The notes: generated by a model not told the origin, from the sequence alone. Numbered from the stretch's first letter, positions 40,926 to 53,583 are shown. The stretch: DNA of 64,000 nt from Methylophaga sp. (GCA_002733715.2 NVWQ02000055.1:99748-163747), one strand, 5' to 3'. Program-made: numbers and translations.

Positions 40926-41597
40926 ATGAAAGCAACAAAACTGGCTATTGCGTTATTAACAGCAACAGGTATTTCAGCGATTGCTACACCAGTAATGGCG
41001 TATGAAGCGGGCGACTGGTTAATTCGTGGTCGTGTTATTAATGTTAACCCTAATGATCATAGTGGCCAAGTATCAGTTAATGGTGCGGCGGTAGCCGGAA
41101 GTGGCGTGACCGTTGATAGCGATACTGTTCCTGAATTAGATATTACTTATATGTTCACTCCTAACTGGGGTGCGGAACTTATCTTGGGCTACTCTTCTCA
41201 TGATGTTGATGCTTCAGGAACGCTGAATACTCTGAATCAAGTTATTGATGCCAAAGCTTTACCGCCAACATTAACATTGCAATATCACTTTATGCCGAAC
41301 TCAAACATTCGTCCTTATGTAGGTGCGGGTGTGAACTATACTTATTTCTTTGATGAAAAAGTAAAAGGTCCGTTAGATCAGCCAGGTGCAAAAGTCAAAA
41401 TGGATGATTCCTGGGGTTTAGCAGTACAAGCGGGGGTCGATGTGGCGCTAAATGATGATTGGTTTGTTAACTTAGATGTTAAATACATTGATATTGAAAC
41501 AACGGCTCGATTCAAAGGCACAGCGGCAGGTAAAGTAAAAGTGAACGTAGATGTTGATCCTGTTGTTTGGGGTATTGGTATCGGTCGTCGCTTCTAA
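40926..41597 (+). CDS. ompW: OmpW family outer membrane protein
   Basis: YEAGDWLIRGRVINVNPND...PELDITYMFTPNWGAELILGYSSHDV...LPPTLTLQYHFMPNSNIRPYVGAGVNYTYFF...VWGIGIGRRF. Confidence 0.95.
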   Translation: MKATKLAIALLTATGISAIATPVMAYEAGDWLIRGRVINVNPNDHSGQVSVNGAAVAGSGVTVDSDTVPELDITYMFTPNWGAELILGYSSHDVDASGTLNTLNQVIDAKALPPTLTLQYHFMPNSNIRPYVGAGVNYTYFFDEKVKGPLDQPGAKVKMDDSWGLAVQAGVDVALNDDWFVNLDVKYIDIETTARFKGTAAGKVKVNVDVDPVVWGIGIGRRF

Positions 41598-41624
41598 AAC
41601 GCATTAAAAAGTAGTACCCATATT

Positions 41625-41651
41625 AGACCCTCTTTACGAGGGTCTTTTTTT
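41625..41651 (+). terminator. Intrinsic terminator of ompW
   Basis: agaccctc-tttac-gagggtct followed by a T-run. Confidence 0.9.
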
Positions 41652-41661
41652 GCCTTTAATT

Positions 41662-41834
41662 CCGTTATCATTCAAGTTGTATAATTTATGCGTCATCCCT
41701 GAGATCTTTTATCGGGGATCTACGGTTAAAATACTAGACTCCCGTTTAAAGCATACGGGAGTGACGAGTAGCGCAAGCCAGCACCTTCAGTGACGACTGC
41801 ATAAAGATTCTGGCTGCAAGCCTGCCAGAATGAC
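41662..41834. repeat. Nested palindromic element
   Basis: cgttatcattcaagttgtata outer end; cgtcatccctgagatcttttatcggggatct, gactcccgtttaaagcatacgggagtgacg and gattctggctgcaagcctgccagaatgacg arms. Confidence 0.65.
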
Positions 41835-41843
41835 GAGTCCAGA

Positions 41844-43385
41844 TTATGCCTTTGCGATTTTTAATAGACTTTTAACTTTAATGCCAACAAGCGAAAGCAG
41901 TATAAAATAAGTCGCCATTGCAGCGGCAATTAATCCAAAGAGCATGATAAACCGTTGCCAGACACCGGAATCAATCCACTTTATTGTTTCAGGTGTTAGC
42001 CAAAATAAAATACCTATTAAAGCGACATTGGGGATAAGCAGCTGAATTATAAACTTTCTCCAACCCGTTCTTGGTTGATATACGCCTAGCTTTCTTAGCC
42101 CAATATAAAGTAATGCAGCGTTAAGTGCGGCCGATATTGATGTGGCTAAAGCAAGGCCAACATGGGCAAACTGCAGCATAAGAATGATGTTAAGCACCAT
42201 ATTAGTTACTAGAGCGATAATGCCAATTTTGACAGGTGTTTTGGTATCTTGGCGGGCAAAATAGCCTGGCGCCAAGACTTTAATAAAGATAAAAGGTAAT
42301 AAACCTAAGCCATAAGCCATTAAGCTAAGCGAAGCCTGATGCGCATCTGAAGCGCTAAACTCGCCATACTGGAATAATGATAACAATAAAGGCTCTGCAA
42401 GCCAGACAAGCCCTATTGCGGCCGGTGTACCAATGATAAAGACCCAGCGTAGTGCCCAGTCGATGGTGTTTGAGAATTCAGCCTTAGATTTTGAGGCATG
42501 TTTTTTTGATAAGCTAGGTAATATAACGGTTGCCAAAGCAATGCCAAAGATACCTAGTGGAAATTCAACTAAGCGATCAGAATAATAAAGCCAAGAGATG
42601 CTACCTGTTACTAGAAACGAAGCTAAAATGGTATCTAATAACAGATTAATTTGTGCTACAGACACGCCAAATATCGCGGGTAGCATCAGTTTGATAATTT
42701 TCTGTACACCGCTTTCCCTCCATCCCCAGCGAGGCTTAGGCAGCTGCCCAATTTTTATTAAGAAAGGAATTTGAAATAAAAGCTGTACTACCCCGCCGAT
42801 AAAAACACCCCACGCTAATGCAGTAACGGGTTCTGCTAAGTGAGGCGATAGCCATATCGCACAGGCAATAAGTGATAGGTTAAGAAATACAGGGGTAAAA
42901 GCAGGCGCAGCAAATTTACCAAAGCTATTAAGTATCGCGCCCGCTAATGCGGTTAATGAAATAAAGAATAAATAAGGAAATGTGATTTTTAATAAGTTGC
43001 CGGCAAGGGTGATTTTGTAATCATCGCCAATAAACCCAGGAGCAAAAAGCATAATGAGGACAGGTGCAGCTAACACGCCAATTACTGTGATAATAAATAA
43101 AATTGTTGCCAGTGTGCCGCTAGTGCTGGCAATAAGCTCCTTAAGATCTTTGTCACCTCGGTTGCGATATTCGGCTAAAACAGGGATAAATGCCTGAGAA
43201 AAAGCACCTTCAGCAAACAGTCGGCGCAAAAAATTGGGGATTTTAAAAGCAACAAAAAAGACATCAGCCCCTAAACCAGCACCAAACAGGCGGGCAATCA
43301 CGATATCGCGAACAAAACCAAGGATCCGCGATATAAAAGTCATCATGCTGACTATGGCGGTTGATTTAAATAACTTTTCACTCAT
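41844..43385 (-). CDS. murJ: Lipid II flippase MurJ
   Basis: STAIVSMMTFISRILGFVRDIVIARLFGAGLGADVFFVAFKIPNFLRRLFAEGAFSQAFIPVLAEYR. Confidence 0.97.
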   Translation of the reverse strand: MSEKLFKSTAIVSMMTFISRILGFVRDIVIARLFGAGLGADVFFVAFKIPNFLRRLFAEGAFSQAFIPVLAEYRNRGDKDLKELIASTSGTLATILFIITVIGVLAAPVLIMLFAPGFIGDDYKITLAGNLLKITFPYLFFISLTALAGAILNSFGKFAAPAFTPVFLNLSLIACAIWLSPHLAEPVTALAWGVFIGGVVQLLFQIPFLIKIGQLPKPRWGWRESGVQKIIKLMLPAIFGVSVAQINLLLDTILASFLVTGSISWLYYSDRLVEFPLGIFGIALATVILPSLSKKHASKSKAEFSNTIDWALRWVFIIGTPAAIGLVWLAEPLLLSLFQYGEFSASDAHQASLSLMAYGLGLLPFIFIKVLAPGYFARQDTKTPVKIGIIALVTNMVLNIILMLQFAHVGLALATSISAALNAALLYIGLRKLGVYQPRTGWRKFIIQLLIPNVALIGILFWLTPETIKWIDSGVWQRFIMLFGLIAAAMATYFILLSLVGIKVKSLLKIAKA

Positions 43386-43447
43386 TCATTGGCTCATATT
43401 TATGTATTATGGGTATTTTATAGTTGTAATAATGGTAATAGCTATCA

Positions 43448-44092
43448 ATGGCAACACAATGCAAGGGCTTTAATTCTAAGTGTTTTCTGCTCACCTATCT
43501 CATTATAGTGGGTTTATTGATTGTTTTGTGGATGAACCGCGCGTCACTTAGGCAGGGCGATCAAAGAGTGATCCCTCCGACGATGCAATCTTACTTAGAG
43601 TCTCCGCCTCGCCTGCTCCCAACATTTACTTTGAACACAAAAAACAAGTTAGCGCTTACTAGCGAAAGGTTTAAGGATAAATGGTCTTTTGTCTATTTTA
43701 CACATGGTAGTTGCTTGCCAAGCTGTAAGCCTAGCTTAGATAAAATGAAAGCGTTACAAGCCGCTTTTGCAAATTCTGATTTTCAATTTTTAGTCATTGG
43801 CTTAGATACTCAGCACGAAACTGCGGATAACTTATCTCAATTCTTGATGTCGCAAGGCTATGATTTTACGGTTGCAACAGGCTCAGAAAAAGAAATAGAA
43901 AAGCTAGCTACAAGCTTTATTGCTTTATATTTACAAACGGACTTTACCGATGGTAGCTACCAAATCGAGCAAGAACACCATCTTTTTGTCGTTGATCCTA
44001 AAGGACGTGTATACGCAACATTCCGTCCACCCTTTAAAAGTAGTCGTTCGCAATTCCTCGCCCTTCGTAGCTTTTATGCAAAAACAGAATAA
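43448..44092 (+). CDS. SCO1/SenC family protein
   Basis: FKDKWSFVYFTHGSCLPSCKPSLDKMKALQAAF (CxxxC copper motif) and HHLFVVDPKGRVYATFRPPF. Confidence 0.88.
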   Translation: MATQCKGFNSKCFLLTYLIIVGLLIVLWMNRASLRQGDQRVIPPTMQSYLESPPRLLPTFTLNTKNKLALTSERFKDKWSFVYFTHGSCLPSCKPSLDKMKALQAAFANSDFQFLVIGLDTQHETADNLSQFLMSQGYDFTVATGSEKEIEKLATSFIALYLQTDFTDGSYQIEQEHHLFVVDPKGRVYATFRPPFKSSRSQFLALRSFYAKTE

Positions 44093-44127
44093 GATTTTAA
44101 TTTAGCCTGAATAGTTCTAAAAACTTG

Positions 44128-44206
44128 GTCATTCCCGCATGTTTTTAGCGGGAATCTTAGTAGTTATATCTCACAGCTTTTGGCTAAAAATCTTACCAGA
44201 ATGACG
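44128..44206. repeat. Palindromic repeat copy
   Basis: gtcattcccgcatgtttttagcgggaatct...ttggctaaaaatcttaccagaatgacg. Confidence 0.65.
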
Positions 44207-44240
44207 AAAAATAACTAAATTCTCTTATCCAGAATGCAGG

Positions 44241-45143
44241 TTAATTTAATGCATCGGCAAAGGCCTGAGATAATAATTCTAAAGTTTTAGTACGCTGATA
44301 ACTGGGCCGCCAGACAAGCCCTAGCTCTCGCATGGGTTTATTATTTTTTGCTACTAGCGGCCTTATACAAATATCAGCATGGCTAACCATATCTGAATTG
44401 ATAGCCATTTCTGGAATTAAGGTTATTCCTAGCCCCCCTGCCACCATTTCAATAAGCGTATATAAGCTGGTGCCTTGCATGCTTGTTCGCTGCGCGGTTG
44501 CTGGCAATTGGCACGCGCTCAGCGCATGCTCGCGCAAGCAGTGGCCTTCTGATAATAGTAATAGGTCATCAATAGGGAGTTGATCGGCGACAATTTGTTT
44601 TTTAGAGGATAATGCGTGGTTTTTGGGCAATGCCACCCAAAAGGCTTCTTCTCCAAAAATATGTTGATTAAGCTCTTTAATATCAAATGGAAAAGCCAGC
44701 AACGCAACATCAATTTCACCGCTTCGCAGCTTGTTTACCAGTGGCTCTGATTGATCTTCAATCAAAATCAGCTCTAGCTGGGGCAACTGTTGGCGAATGG
44801 CAGTTAAGGCTTTAGGCAATAAAAATGGGCAGATACTCGGAATAATTCCTATTCGAACTCTTCCGGTTGATGGGCTTTGTTCTGATTGTGCGACATCTAC
44901 TAGATCTGATGATAAAGATAAAATATGCTGTGCTCGCTGGGCCACGTCTATACCGAGAGCTGTAGGTAAAACTTTGCGGTTAGTGCGCTCTATTAATCTA
45001 GCATCTAATAGGCTTTCAAGATCTTGTATGCCGGCGCTGAGTGTTGATTGAGTCACAAAGCATTGATCAGCAGCATGGCCAAAATGCTTTAAATCAACGA
45101 CAGAGACTAAATATTGTAATTGGCGGAGTGTTGGCAAGCCCAT
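44241..45143 (-). CDS. oxyR: LysR-family regulator, OxyR type
   Basis: MGLPTLRQLQYLVSVVDLKHFGHAADQCFVTQSTLSAGIQDLESLL, LLLLSEGHCLREHALSAC (OxyR redox Cys context). Confidence 0.9.
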   Translation of the reverse strand: MGLPTLRQLQYLVSVVDLKHFGHAADQCFVTQSTLSAGIQDLESLLDARLIERTNRKVLPTALGIDVAQRAQHILSLSSDLVDVAQSEQSPSTGRVRIGIIPSICPFLLPKALTAIRQQLPQLELILIEDQSEPLVNKLRSGEIDVALLAFPFDIKELNQHIFGEEAFWVALPKNHALSSKKQIVADQLPIDDLLLLSEGHCLREHALSACQLPATAQRTSMQGTSLYTLIEMVAGGLGITLIPEMAINSDMVSHADICIRPLVAKNNKPMRELGLVWRPSYQRTKTLELLSQAFADALN

Positions 45144-45290
45144 AATCGGAAATTCCACTTAACAAGACATAAATAAGTCGTTGGGTCTAAAATAACACAA
45201 AATGCAAATGAATATGCCGAAATGTGTTTGAGGAACGAAATGCGACTGGCTGTTGCCTAAATTGATGAATAAACTGAAGAGCCTAAGGAA

Positions 45291-45442
45291 TATACCCAAG
45301 TGAAATCAATTTGCAGTTTTTACCGTTTCGTTATTCCGGCAGGCTTTTAGCCGGAATCTGACGATAAACAACAAGACTCCGGCAAAAGCCTACCGGAGTG
45401 ACGGAGGAGCGAAAATTTACAGATTGAATGATCACAGGTATA
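45291..45442. repeat. Full-length nested palindromic element (~150 bp)
   Basis: tatacccaagtgaaatcaatttgca...gttattccggcaggcttttagccggaatct...gactccggcaaaagcctaccggagtgac...tacagattgaatgatcacaggtata. Confidence 0.75.
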
Positions 45443-45596
45443 TTACGAAATCTTTGCTAAAATATTACAGACGTCAGAGAAGCACATTTTTCATAATTAA
45501 CAAAAATTGAAAAGTGGCATGCCTGACACTATGTTGATGTATTAGATTCAAATTTAAAAAAGTAATTATTACAACTATAAACCGGAGAAGTAAAAA

Positions 45597-45761
45597 ATGA
45601 GACAGTGGCAATGTGTAGTATGTGGCTTTATTTATGATGAAGCTAAAGGCCTACCTGAAGAAGGAGTTGAGCCAGGAACACCTTGGGATGATATTCCTGA
45701 TGATTGGGAGTGCCCTGAATGTGGGGTGGGTAAAGATGATTTTGAAATGGTTGAAATCTAA
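45597..45761 (+). CDS. Rubredoxin
   Basis: 54-aa ORF below the ORF-track cutoff: [54 protein letters not shown], two CxxCG knuckles. Confidence 0.95.
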   Translation: MRQWQCVVCGFIYDEAKGLPEEGVEPGTPWDDIPDDWECPECGVGKDDFEMVEI

Positions 45762-45820
45762 AATAAGAAAAGAGGTATCAGATATTTTAATCTTACCTCC
45801 TTTTTGATAAGTATTGAATT

Positions 45821-46976
45821 ATGGATCCTATAATTATAATTGGCACCGGAATGGCCGCCTATTCGCTCGCAAGAGAATTCCGTAAGATCGATAAGGCCAC
45901 ACCGTTAACTTTAATTAGCTCAGACGATGGCCGAAGTTATCCAAAGCCGATGCTATCGAATGCACTAAGTAAAGGAAAAATGGCAGAGCAAGTCGCCATG
46001 TTTGACGCCGCATCGATGGCAAAAACATTAAATGCTGAAATAATTATTAACAGTGTTGTTGAGCAGATTAATCCTCAGGCACATAGTCTAATAATGGCAG
46101 ACGGTTCACAGCATCATTATAAAAAATTGGTTTTGGCGGTGGGTGCTAGCCCGATAATTACCCCTATAGAAGGTGATGCCTCGAATGACGTTCTGTCGAT
46201 AAACAACTTACTTGATTATACTGTTTTTCGTGCTCGCTTAGTTAGCGCAAAACATATTGCTTTAATAGGTCCTGGATTAATAGGTTGTGAGTTTGCAAAT
46301 GATTTAATTGCTAGGTGATGTACGAGTATCTGTTATTGGCCCAGCTCCAAGGCCTATGAATAATGTTCTACCTGACTCTGTAGCACTAGAATTGCAAAAG
46401 CATTTGGCTGATGCTGGTGTTGAATGGCATTTAGGTACGACGGCGAAGTCATTAAATTATAATGATGGAGGCTTTAATTTAGTACTGAATAATGGCACTG
46501 TTATTGAGCCCGACCTTGTTGTTTCAGCTGTTGGGTTGCGAGCGAATACGCTACTGGCATCACAAGCAGGACTAGCCGTTAATCGCGGCATTATAACCAA
46601 CGCATTGTTACAAACAACGGAGGATGACATTTATGCCTTAGGTGATTGTGCTGAAGTTATGGGGCATAACTTATTATTTATTACTCCGCTACTTGCAGCC
46701 GCTAAGGCATTAGGCAAAACACTTGCCGGGGAAACAACCGAGGTCAACTACCCTGCTATGCCCGTTGCCGTTAAAACACCACTGTACCCTTTAGTCCTTG
46801 CTTCACCTGCCAGGGGGCTGCAAGGTGAATGGGTTTTTGAGAAGGCCGAATCTGGCTTTGGTATAAAAGGTTTGTTCGTAGATAGCAGTGAAGCATTGCT
46901 AGGGTTTGTATTAAGTGGCGATTGTGTGAAAGACAAACACACAATAACAAAACAATTACCTAGTATATACCCGTAA
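45821..46976 (+). pseudogene. Rubredoxin/FAD-dependent NAD(P)H reductase, split by a frameshift near 46312
   Basis: ORF1 (45821-46318) ends ...IALIGPGLIGCEFANDLIAR*. ORF2 (46308-46976) continues the same fold in another frame: LGDVRVSVIGPAPRPMNNVLPDSVALELQKHLADAGVEWHLG. Confidence 0.8.
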
Positions 46977-47129
46977 TCATTCAATCTGTAAATCTCAAAC
47001 CAAAAGCTAGGAAGCCAGAGCTACACGTTGCAATGCTTGATAAGGACTAGTCATTACCTGCGCATTACGCCTTGCTCTGACTTCTTGCTTTTGCCCTGAA
47101 TCTTCACCGATTGAATGATTACAGGTATA
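46966..47129. repeat. Nested element with same outer ends but a different core
   Basis: tatacccgtaatcattcaatctgtaaatct ... gattgaatgattacaggtat. Core hairpin caaaagctaggaagccagagc / gctctgacttcttgcttttg instead of the GTCAT arms. Confidence 0.65.
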
Positions 47130-47202
47130 TTGTCATAAGCACTTTATGTCATGAAGCGTATGCAGTAAAATTACCGTACTTCCCTTTTCTCGGATCTGGC
47201 TG

Positions 47203-48261
47203 GTGATCACCCAACTTACTGTCTCAAACCTGCGTAATATTAGCGATCTTTCTTTGCAACCGATCTCAGGTATAAACTTGATCTTGGGTGAAAATGGATC
47301 GGGAAAAACCAGCTTGCTCGAGGCGATTCATTTGCTGGCAATGGGTCGATCGTTCAGAACAAGAACCTTAAAAAATGCTATTCAATTTGAGCAGCAGCAA
47401 CTCCAGATCACCGCCAAGATAAGCGGGGATATCCCCGTCGGTTTACAGTATGATAAAAATAAAGGCCTAAAAATTAGGCTTAACAGAGCGCCATTAAAAC
47501 GGCTTTCAGAACTGGCAATGCAGTTACCATTACAGTTTGTACCGGCTAACTGCCACCAGTTTTTTGAGAAAGGCCCTCGTTATCGCCGCCAACTTTTAGA
47601 TTGGGGTTTGTTTCACGTGGAACCAAGCTTTAATTTTCATTGGCAGGCGTATAAAAAAATAATTCAACAACGCAATGCCGCACTCAGGCAGCACAAACCG
47701 ACAAGCGAAATACAATTATGGGATGCCCATTTAGTCTCTCACGGTGACGCGATTACGGCCTTGCGGAAACAACAATTGAAAAAGGTGCTTGATCAGTTTT
47801 CAGTTTTGTTTGCGCGGTTATGCCCGGAGTTTTCAGGTGCGGAATTCACCTTAAAATATCGAAATGGTTGGCTCAAAGGTTCAACATTGGATCTAGCGCT
47901 TAGCGGATCGATAACGCGAGATCAACAGTTAGGGTATACGCGCTCGGGTAGCCATGCCGCAGATTGGTCTTTTAAAATTAATGATGCTGATCCGATAGAG
48001 ATGTTCTCGCGGGGGCAGCAAAAACTGTTTTTCCTTGCCTTATGCATGGTGCAAGCTAGCATGGCCGAGCACAGTAATCACGATAGAAGCATTCTCTTGT
48101 TGGATGATATAAGTTCAGAACTGGATCAGAAACATCAACAAAATGTAATGCAGGAACTTACTCTTTTGCCCGTGCAAACATTTGTGACCGCAACGGATTT
48201 TGAATTTAATAACAGTGAAAAAATGAAGATGTTCCACGTGGAACGCGGTCAAATACGATAA
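47203..48261 (+). CDS. recF: DNA replication/repair protein RecF (GTG start)
   Basis: LTVSNLRNISDLSLQPISGINLILGENGSGKTSLLEAIHLLAMGRSFRT and SILLLDDISSELDQKHQ. Confidence 0.96.
   Translation: MITQLTVSNLRNISDLSLQPISGINLILGENGSGKTSLLEAIHLLAMGRSFRTRTLKNAIQFEQQQLQITAKISGDIPVGLQYDKNKGLKIRLNRAPLKRLSELAMQLPLQFVPANCHQFFEKGPRYRRQLLDWGLFHVEPSFNFHWQAYKKIIQQRNAALRQHKPTSEIQLWDAHLVSHGDAITALRKQQLKKVLDQFSVLFARLCPEFSGAEFTLKYRNGWLKGSTLDLALSGSITRDQQLGYTRSGSHAADWSFKINDADPIEMFSRGQQKLFFLALCMVQASMAEHSNHDRSILLLDDISSELDQKHQQNVMQELTLLPVQTFVTATDFEFNNSEKMKMFHVERGQIR
47609..47624. promoter_or_regulatory. Candidate parS site
   Basis: TGTTTCACGTGGAACC, one base from the classical TGTTTCACGTGAAACC form. Confidence 0.75.
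48230..48245. promoter_or_regulatory. Candidate parS site
   Basis: TGTTCCACGTGGAACG with perfect palindrome GTTCCACGTGGAAC, resembling Pseudomonas-type parS. Confidence 0.75.
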
Positions 48262-48293
48262 GGTCTACGCCTCGCTCTGATGTGGTAAAATAA

Positions 48294-50741
<2,448 letters not shown>

Positions 50742-50844
50742 CACTAAGTTTTATCCTGAATTAAACTAGGAGTTATTCCTATTAACGAAGGTCATAATAT
50801 TGATTATTATGGCCTTCTTGCTTGTTACGTCCAAATACCATTCT

Positions 50845-50911
50845 CGTCACTCCCGCATGGTCGTTAGTGGAAGCGCTATTAAAACCTCGAAAAAAGATCT
50901 TGAGGATGACA
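50845..50911. repeat. Palindromic repeat copy
   Basis: cgtcactcccgcatggtcgttagtggaagc...cctcgaaaaaagatcttgaggatgac. Lies inside the spurious N-terminal extension of ORF 50800. Confidence 0.55.
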
Positions 50912-50958
50912 GGCTTTTGAATGTTCATGGATATAAACAGAAAAAACTGGAGAAAAAG

Positions 50959-51513
50959 ATGAATAACAGTTCAGCGCGTTATGATCGTGTGCAGATCATC
51001 TTACATTGGTTAATAGCGCTGGTCCTTTTCTTTATGATTGGGCTCGGTTTGTATATGGTAGAGCTGCCCAAACAGTCAGAATTGCCGCCGGGCGAAGAAA
51101 GTGTTCGCGCATTTTACTTCTTGATGCATAAATCAATGGGCCTGACCGTCGCAATGTTGATTATTTTGCGCGTAGTATGGCGTTTAACGCATAAAGCACC
51201 TCCATTGCCAGATACGGTATCAAAATGGCAACAGCGAGCAGCTGGGCTTGTTCACGGCGCGATTTATGCGTTGATGCTTGCAATGCCACTATCAGGTTAC
51301 TTGCAATCGATGTTTAGTAAATATGATACCAAATTTTGGGGTATTGTATTACCTCGAATGGCTGAGGCAGACAAAGCAGCGCGAGAACAGTTTACAGAGG
51401 TTCACGAGATCTTGGCCTTTCTATTAATTGGCTTTATAGTGATCCATATTGCCGCGGCAATCAAACATCGCCTAGCAGGTTCAGGTGTTTCAGAGCGAAT
51501 GTCGCTAAAATAA
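50959..51513 (+). CDS. Cytochrome b561 family protein
   Basis: MNNSSARYDRVQIILHWLIALVLFFMIGLGLYM...FLMHKSMGLTVAMLIILRVVWRLTH...LLIGFIVIHIAAAIKH. Confidence 0.93.
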   Translation: MNNSSARYDRVQIILHWLIALVLFFMIGLGLYMVELPKQSELPPGEESVRAFYFLMHKSMGLTVAMLIILRVVWRLTHKAPPLPDTVSKWQQRAAGLVHGAIYALMLAMPLSGYLQSMFSKYDTKFWGIVLPRMAEADKAAREQFTEVHEILAFLLIGFIVIHIAAAIKHRLAGSGVSERMSLK

Positions 51514-51531
51514 CAACGAATAGTTAGAGTT

Positions 51532-51558
51532 AAAAAAGGCCCACTATGGGCCTTTTTT
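51532..51558. terminator. Bidirectional intrinsic terminator
   Basis: aaaaaaggccc-actat-gggcctttttt between convergent genes. Confidence 0.9.
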
Positions 51559-51575
51559 ATGCCTTGAATCTTAGC

Positions 51576-52892
51576 TTAATGTAACTTGATCTTTGGATGC
51601 ACACTTCGGCGGAATAAGTGAGAAATTGTAAGCATTCCTACACGGAAGAAACCAAATAAGGACACTTGGTGCATTTTGTACAGTGACAAGTACATCATTC
51701 GAGCCATAAAGCCTTCGATCATTAGGCTACCTTTACTAATGCTGCCCATCATATTGCCGACAGTGCTGTAGCGGCCTAGAGACACTAATGAGCCATAATC
51801 ATGATAGGCATACTCAGGAAGATCTTTATCTTTCATTCGGTTGCGAATTGATTTATAAACTAATGAAGCCATTTGGTGAGCAGCTTGAGCGCGAGGCGGT
51901 ACATTTTCATCATGCCCTTCCCACTTACATGCGCAACAGTCGCCAATAGAATAAATGTCATCATCAAGCGTTGTTTGTAGCGTTTGTTTAACCACAAGCT
52001 GGTTGATCCAGTTGGTTTCCAGGCCGCCAATATCTTTTAGAAAATCGGGTGCTTTGATGCCGGCAGCCCAAACTTTAATTGCGGCAGGAATTACCTTACC
52101 ACTTTCGGTTTTAATATTTTTAGGAGTGACCTGAACTACACGTTCGTTGGTGAGCACATCAACGCCCAGCTTCTCGAGTTCGTGTTGCGTTGCGGCAGAC
52201 AAGTTTTCAGGTAGACCAGGCAATACACGATCGGCAGCCTCAATGATAGTAATTTTGACGTCTTCAGGTTTGACTTCATCTAAGCCATAGATAGTTAAGG
52301 TATGCGCAACCTCATGCAATTGAGCGCTTAATTCAACACCTGTTGCTCCCGCCCCGACAATGGCTATATCAAGCTGACCTTCGTCAAGCGGTTTGTCTTG
52401 TGTGTGTGCACGAAAATAAGCTTCTAAAAGTTTAGTTTGAAAGACTTCCGCCTGCGATGTGGTATCTAGAAAGCAGCAATTTTTTTCAACGCCTTGAATA
52501 CCAAAATCATTACTTACACTGCCAACAGAAATAATTAAAAAATCATAATCAAAGGTGCGGCGCGGAATAATTTCAACGCCTTTAGCGTTCACTGTTGGTG
52601 CTACGCTGATCTGTTTGTTTTCACGATCTAAGCCATCCATTTTGCCAAGTCGAAAGTTAAACCCGCTACACATGGCTTGAGCAAGATATTCAATCTCATC
52701 TTCATGAGAATCAAGTGTACCAGCCGCGACTTCATGTAATAGCGGCTTCCAGATATGGGTCGTGGTACTATCAACAAGCTTGATCTCGGCCTTGCCCTTT
52801 TTACCTAATTTTCGACCCAATTTAGTAACAAGTTCAAGGCCACCAGCCCCGCCACCGACTACTACAATCTTAGGAATAGAATTTGTTGTCAT
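51576..52892 (-). CDS. ndh: Type II NADH dehydrogenase
   Basis: PKIVVVGGGAGGLELVTKLGRKLGKKGKAEIKLVDSTTTHIWKPLLHEVAAGTLD; YSIGDCCACKWEGHDENVPPRAQAAHQMA. Confidence 0.94.
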   Translation of the reverse strand: MTTNSIPKIVVVGGGAGGLELVTKLGRKLGKKGKAEIKLVDSTTTHIWKPLLHEVAAGTLDSHEDEIEYLAQAMCSGFNFRLGKMDGLDRENKQISVAPTVNAKGVEIIPRRTFDYDFLIISVGSVSNDFGIQGVEKNCCFLDTTSQAEVFQTKLLEAYFRAHTQDKPLDEGQLDIAIVGAGATGVELSAQLHEVAHTLTIYGLDEVKPEDVKITIIEAADRVLPGLPENLSAATQHELEKLGVDVLTNERVVQVTPKNIKTESGKVIPAAIKVWAAGIKAPDFLKDIGGLETNWINQLVVKQTLQTTLDDDIYSIGDCCACKWEGHDENVPPRAQAAHQMASLVYKSIRNRMKDKDLPEYAYHDYGSLVSLGRYSTVGNMMGSISKGSLMIEGFMARMMYLSLYKMHQVSLFGFFRVGMLTISHLFRRSVHPKIKLH

Positions 52893-53031
52893 TGTTTTTC
52901 GTCCCACAAAACCATTAATTTATCGTTTAATTCTAACGTATTAAGTAGGGATAAAACTATCTTATTTTTTACTATGATCGAAGACTCTGGCAAAATTGAC
53001 CTTACTATGACGTTAATTAAGGTTTATTGAT

Positions 53032-53580
53032 ATGCAACCACCTCCAGAAAAACCACGTCTTGCATGGGCTGTAACGGGATCAGGTCATTATCTAGAAGAG
53101 TGCCTTGAGATTATCCGCGGCCTAGATGATGTCGATTTGTTCTACAGCCGTGCCGGTGAAGAAGTTATTCGCATGTATGGCCATGATCCAAAATCAGTAA
53201 ACGGCGATGGTCGCACCTATCATGATCGTACGGCTAGCTCGCCGCCAGTAGGTCTGTTTTATCGTGGCGATTACCACACCTTAGTGGTGGCGCCAGCAAC
53301 ATCAAATACCGTCGCTAAAATGGTGTTGGGCTTATCAGATAGTTTGGTAACTAACGTTTATGCGCAGGCGGGAAAATGCCGTATTCCAAGTATTATTCTA
53401 GCGTGTGATACCGAACCAGAAATGGACACCCCTGCTCCTGATCGTATTGTTAAAGTATGGCCGAGAGAAGTGGATCTGGCACACACACATAAGTTGAGAG
53501 CATTTGAAGCGACAACGGTGGTTGAAAATCCAGAAAAATTGCTTGCAGCATTACAAGTGCGTTTGGGCGAATTGTCTTAG
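53032..53580 (+). CDS. Flavoprotein, dihydromethanopterin reductase DmrB / archaeoflavoprotein-like
   Basis: RLAWAVTGSGHYLEECLEIIRGLDDVDLFYSRAGEEVIRMYG...HTLVVAPATSNTVAKMVLGLSDSLVTNVYAQAGK. Linked to H4MPT/methanofuran genes. Confidence 0.8.
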   Translation: MQPPPEKPRLAWAVTGSGHYLEECLEIIRGLDDVDLFYSRAGEEVIRMYGHDPKSVNGDGRTYHDRTASSPPVGLFYRGDYHTLVVAPATSNTVAKMVLGLSDSLVTNVYAQAGKCRIPSIILACDTEPEMDTPAPDRIVKVWPREVDLAHTHKLRAFEATTVVENPEKLLAALQVRLGELS

Positions 53581-53583
53581 CTA

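Noticed and set aside
50800-50958. N-terminal 53 aa of the cytochrome b561 ORF
   Set aside because: Encoded by a copy of the intergenic repeat; the true start is MNNSSARYDRV at 50959.
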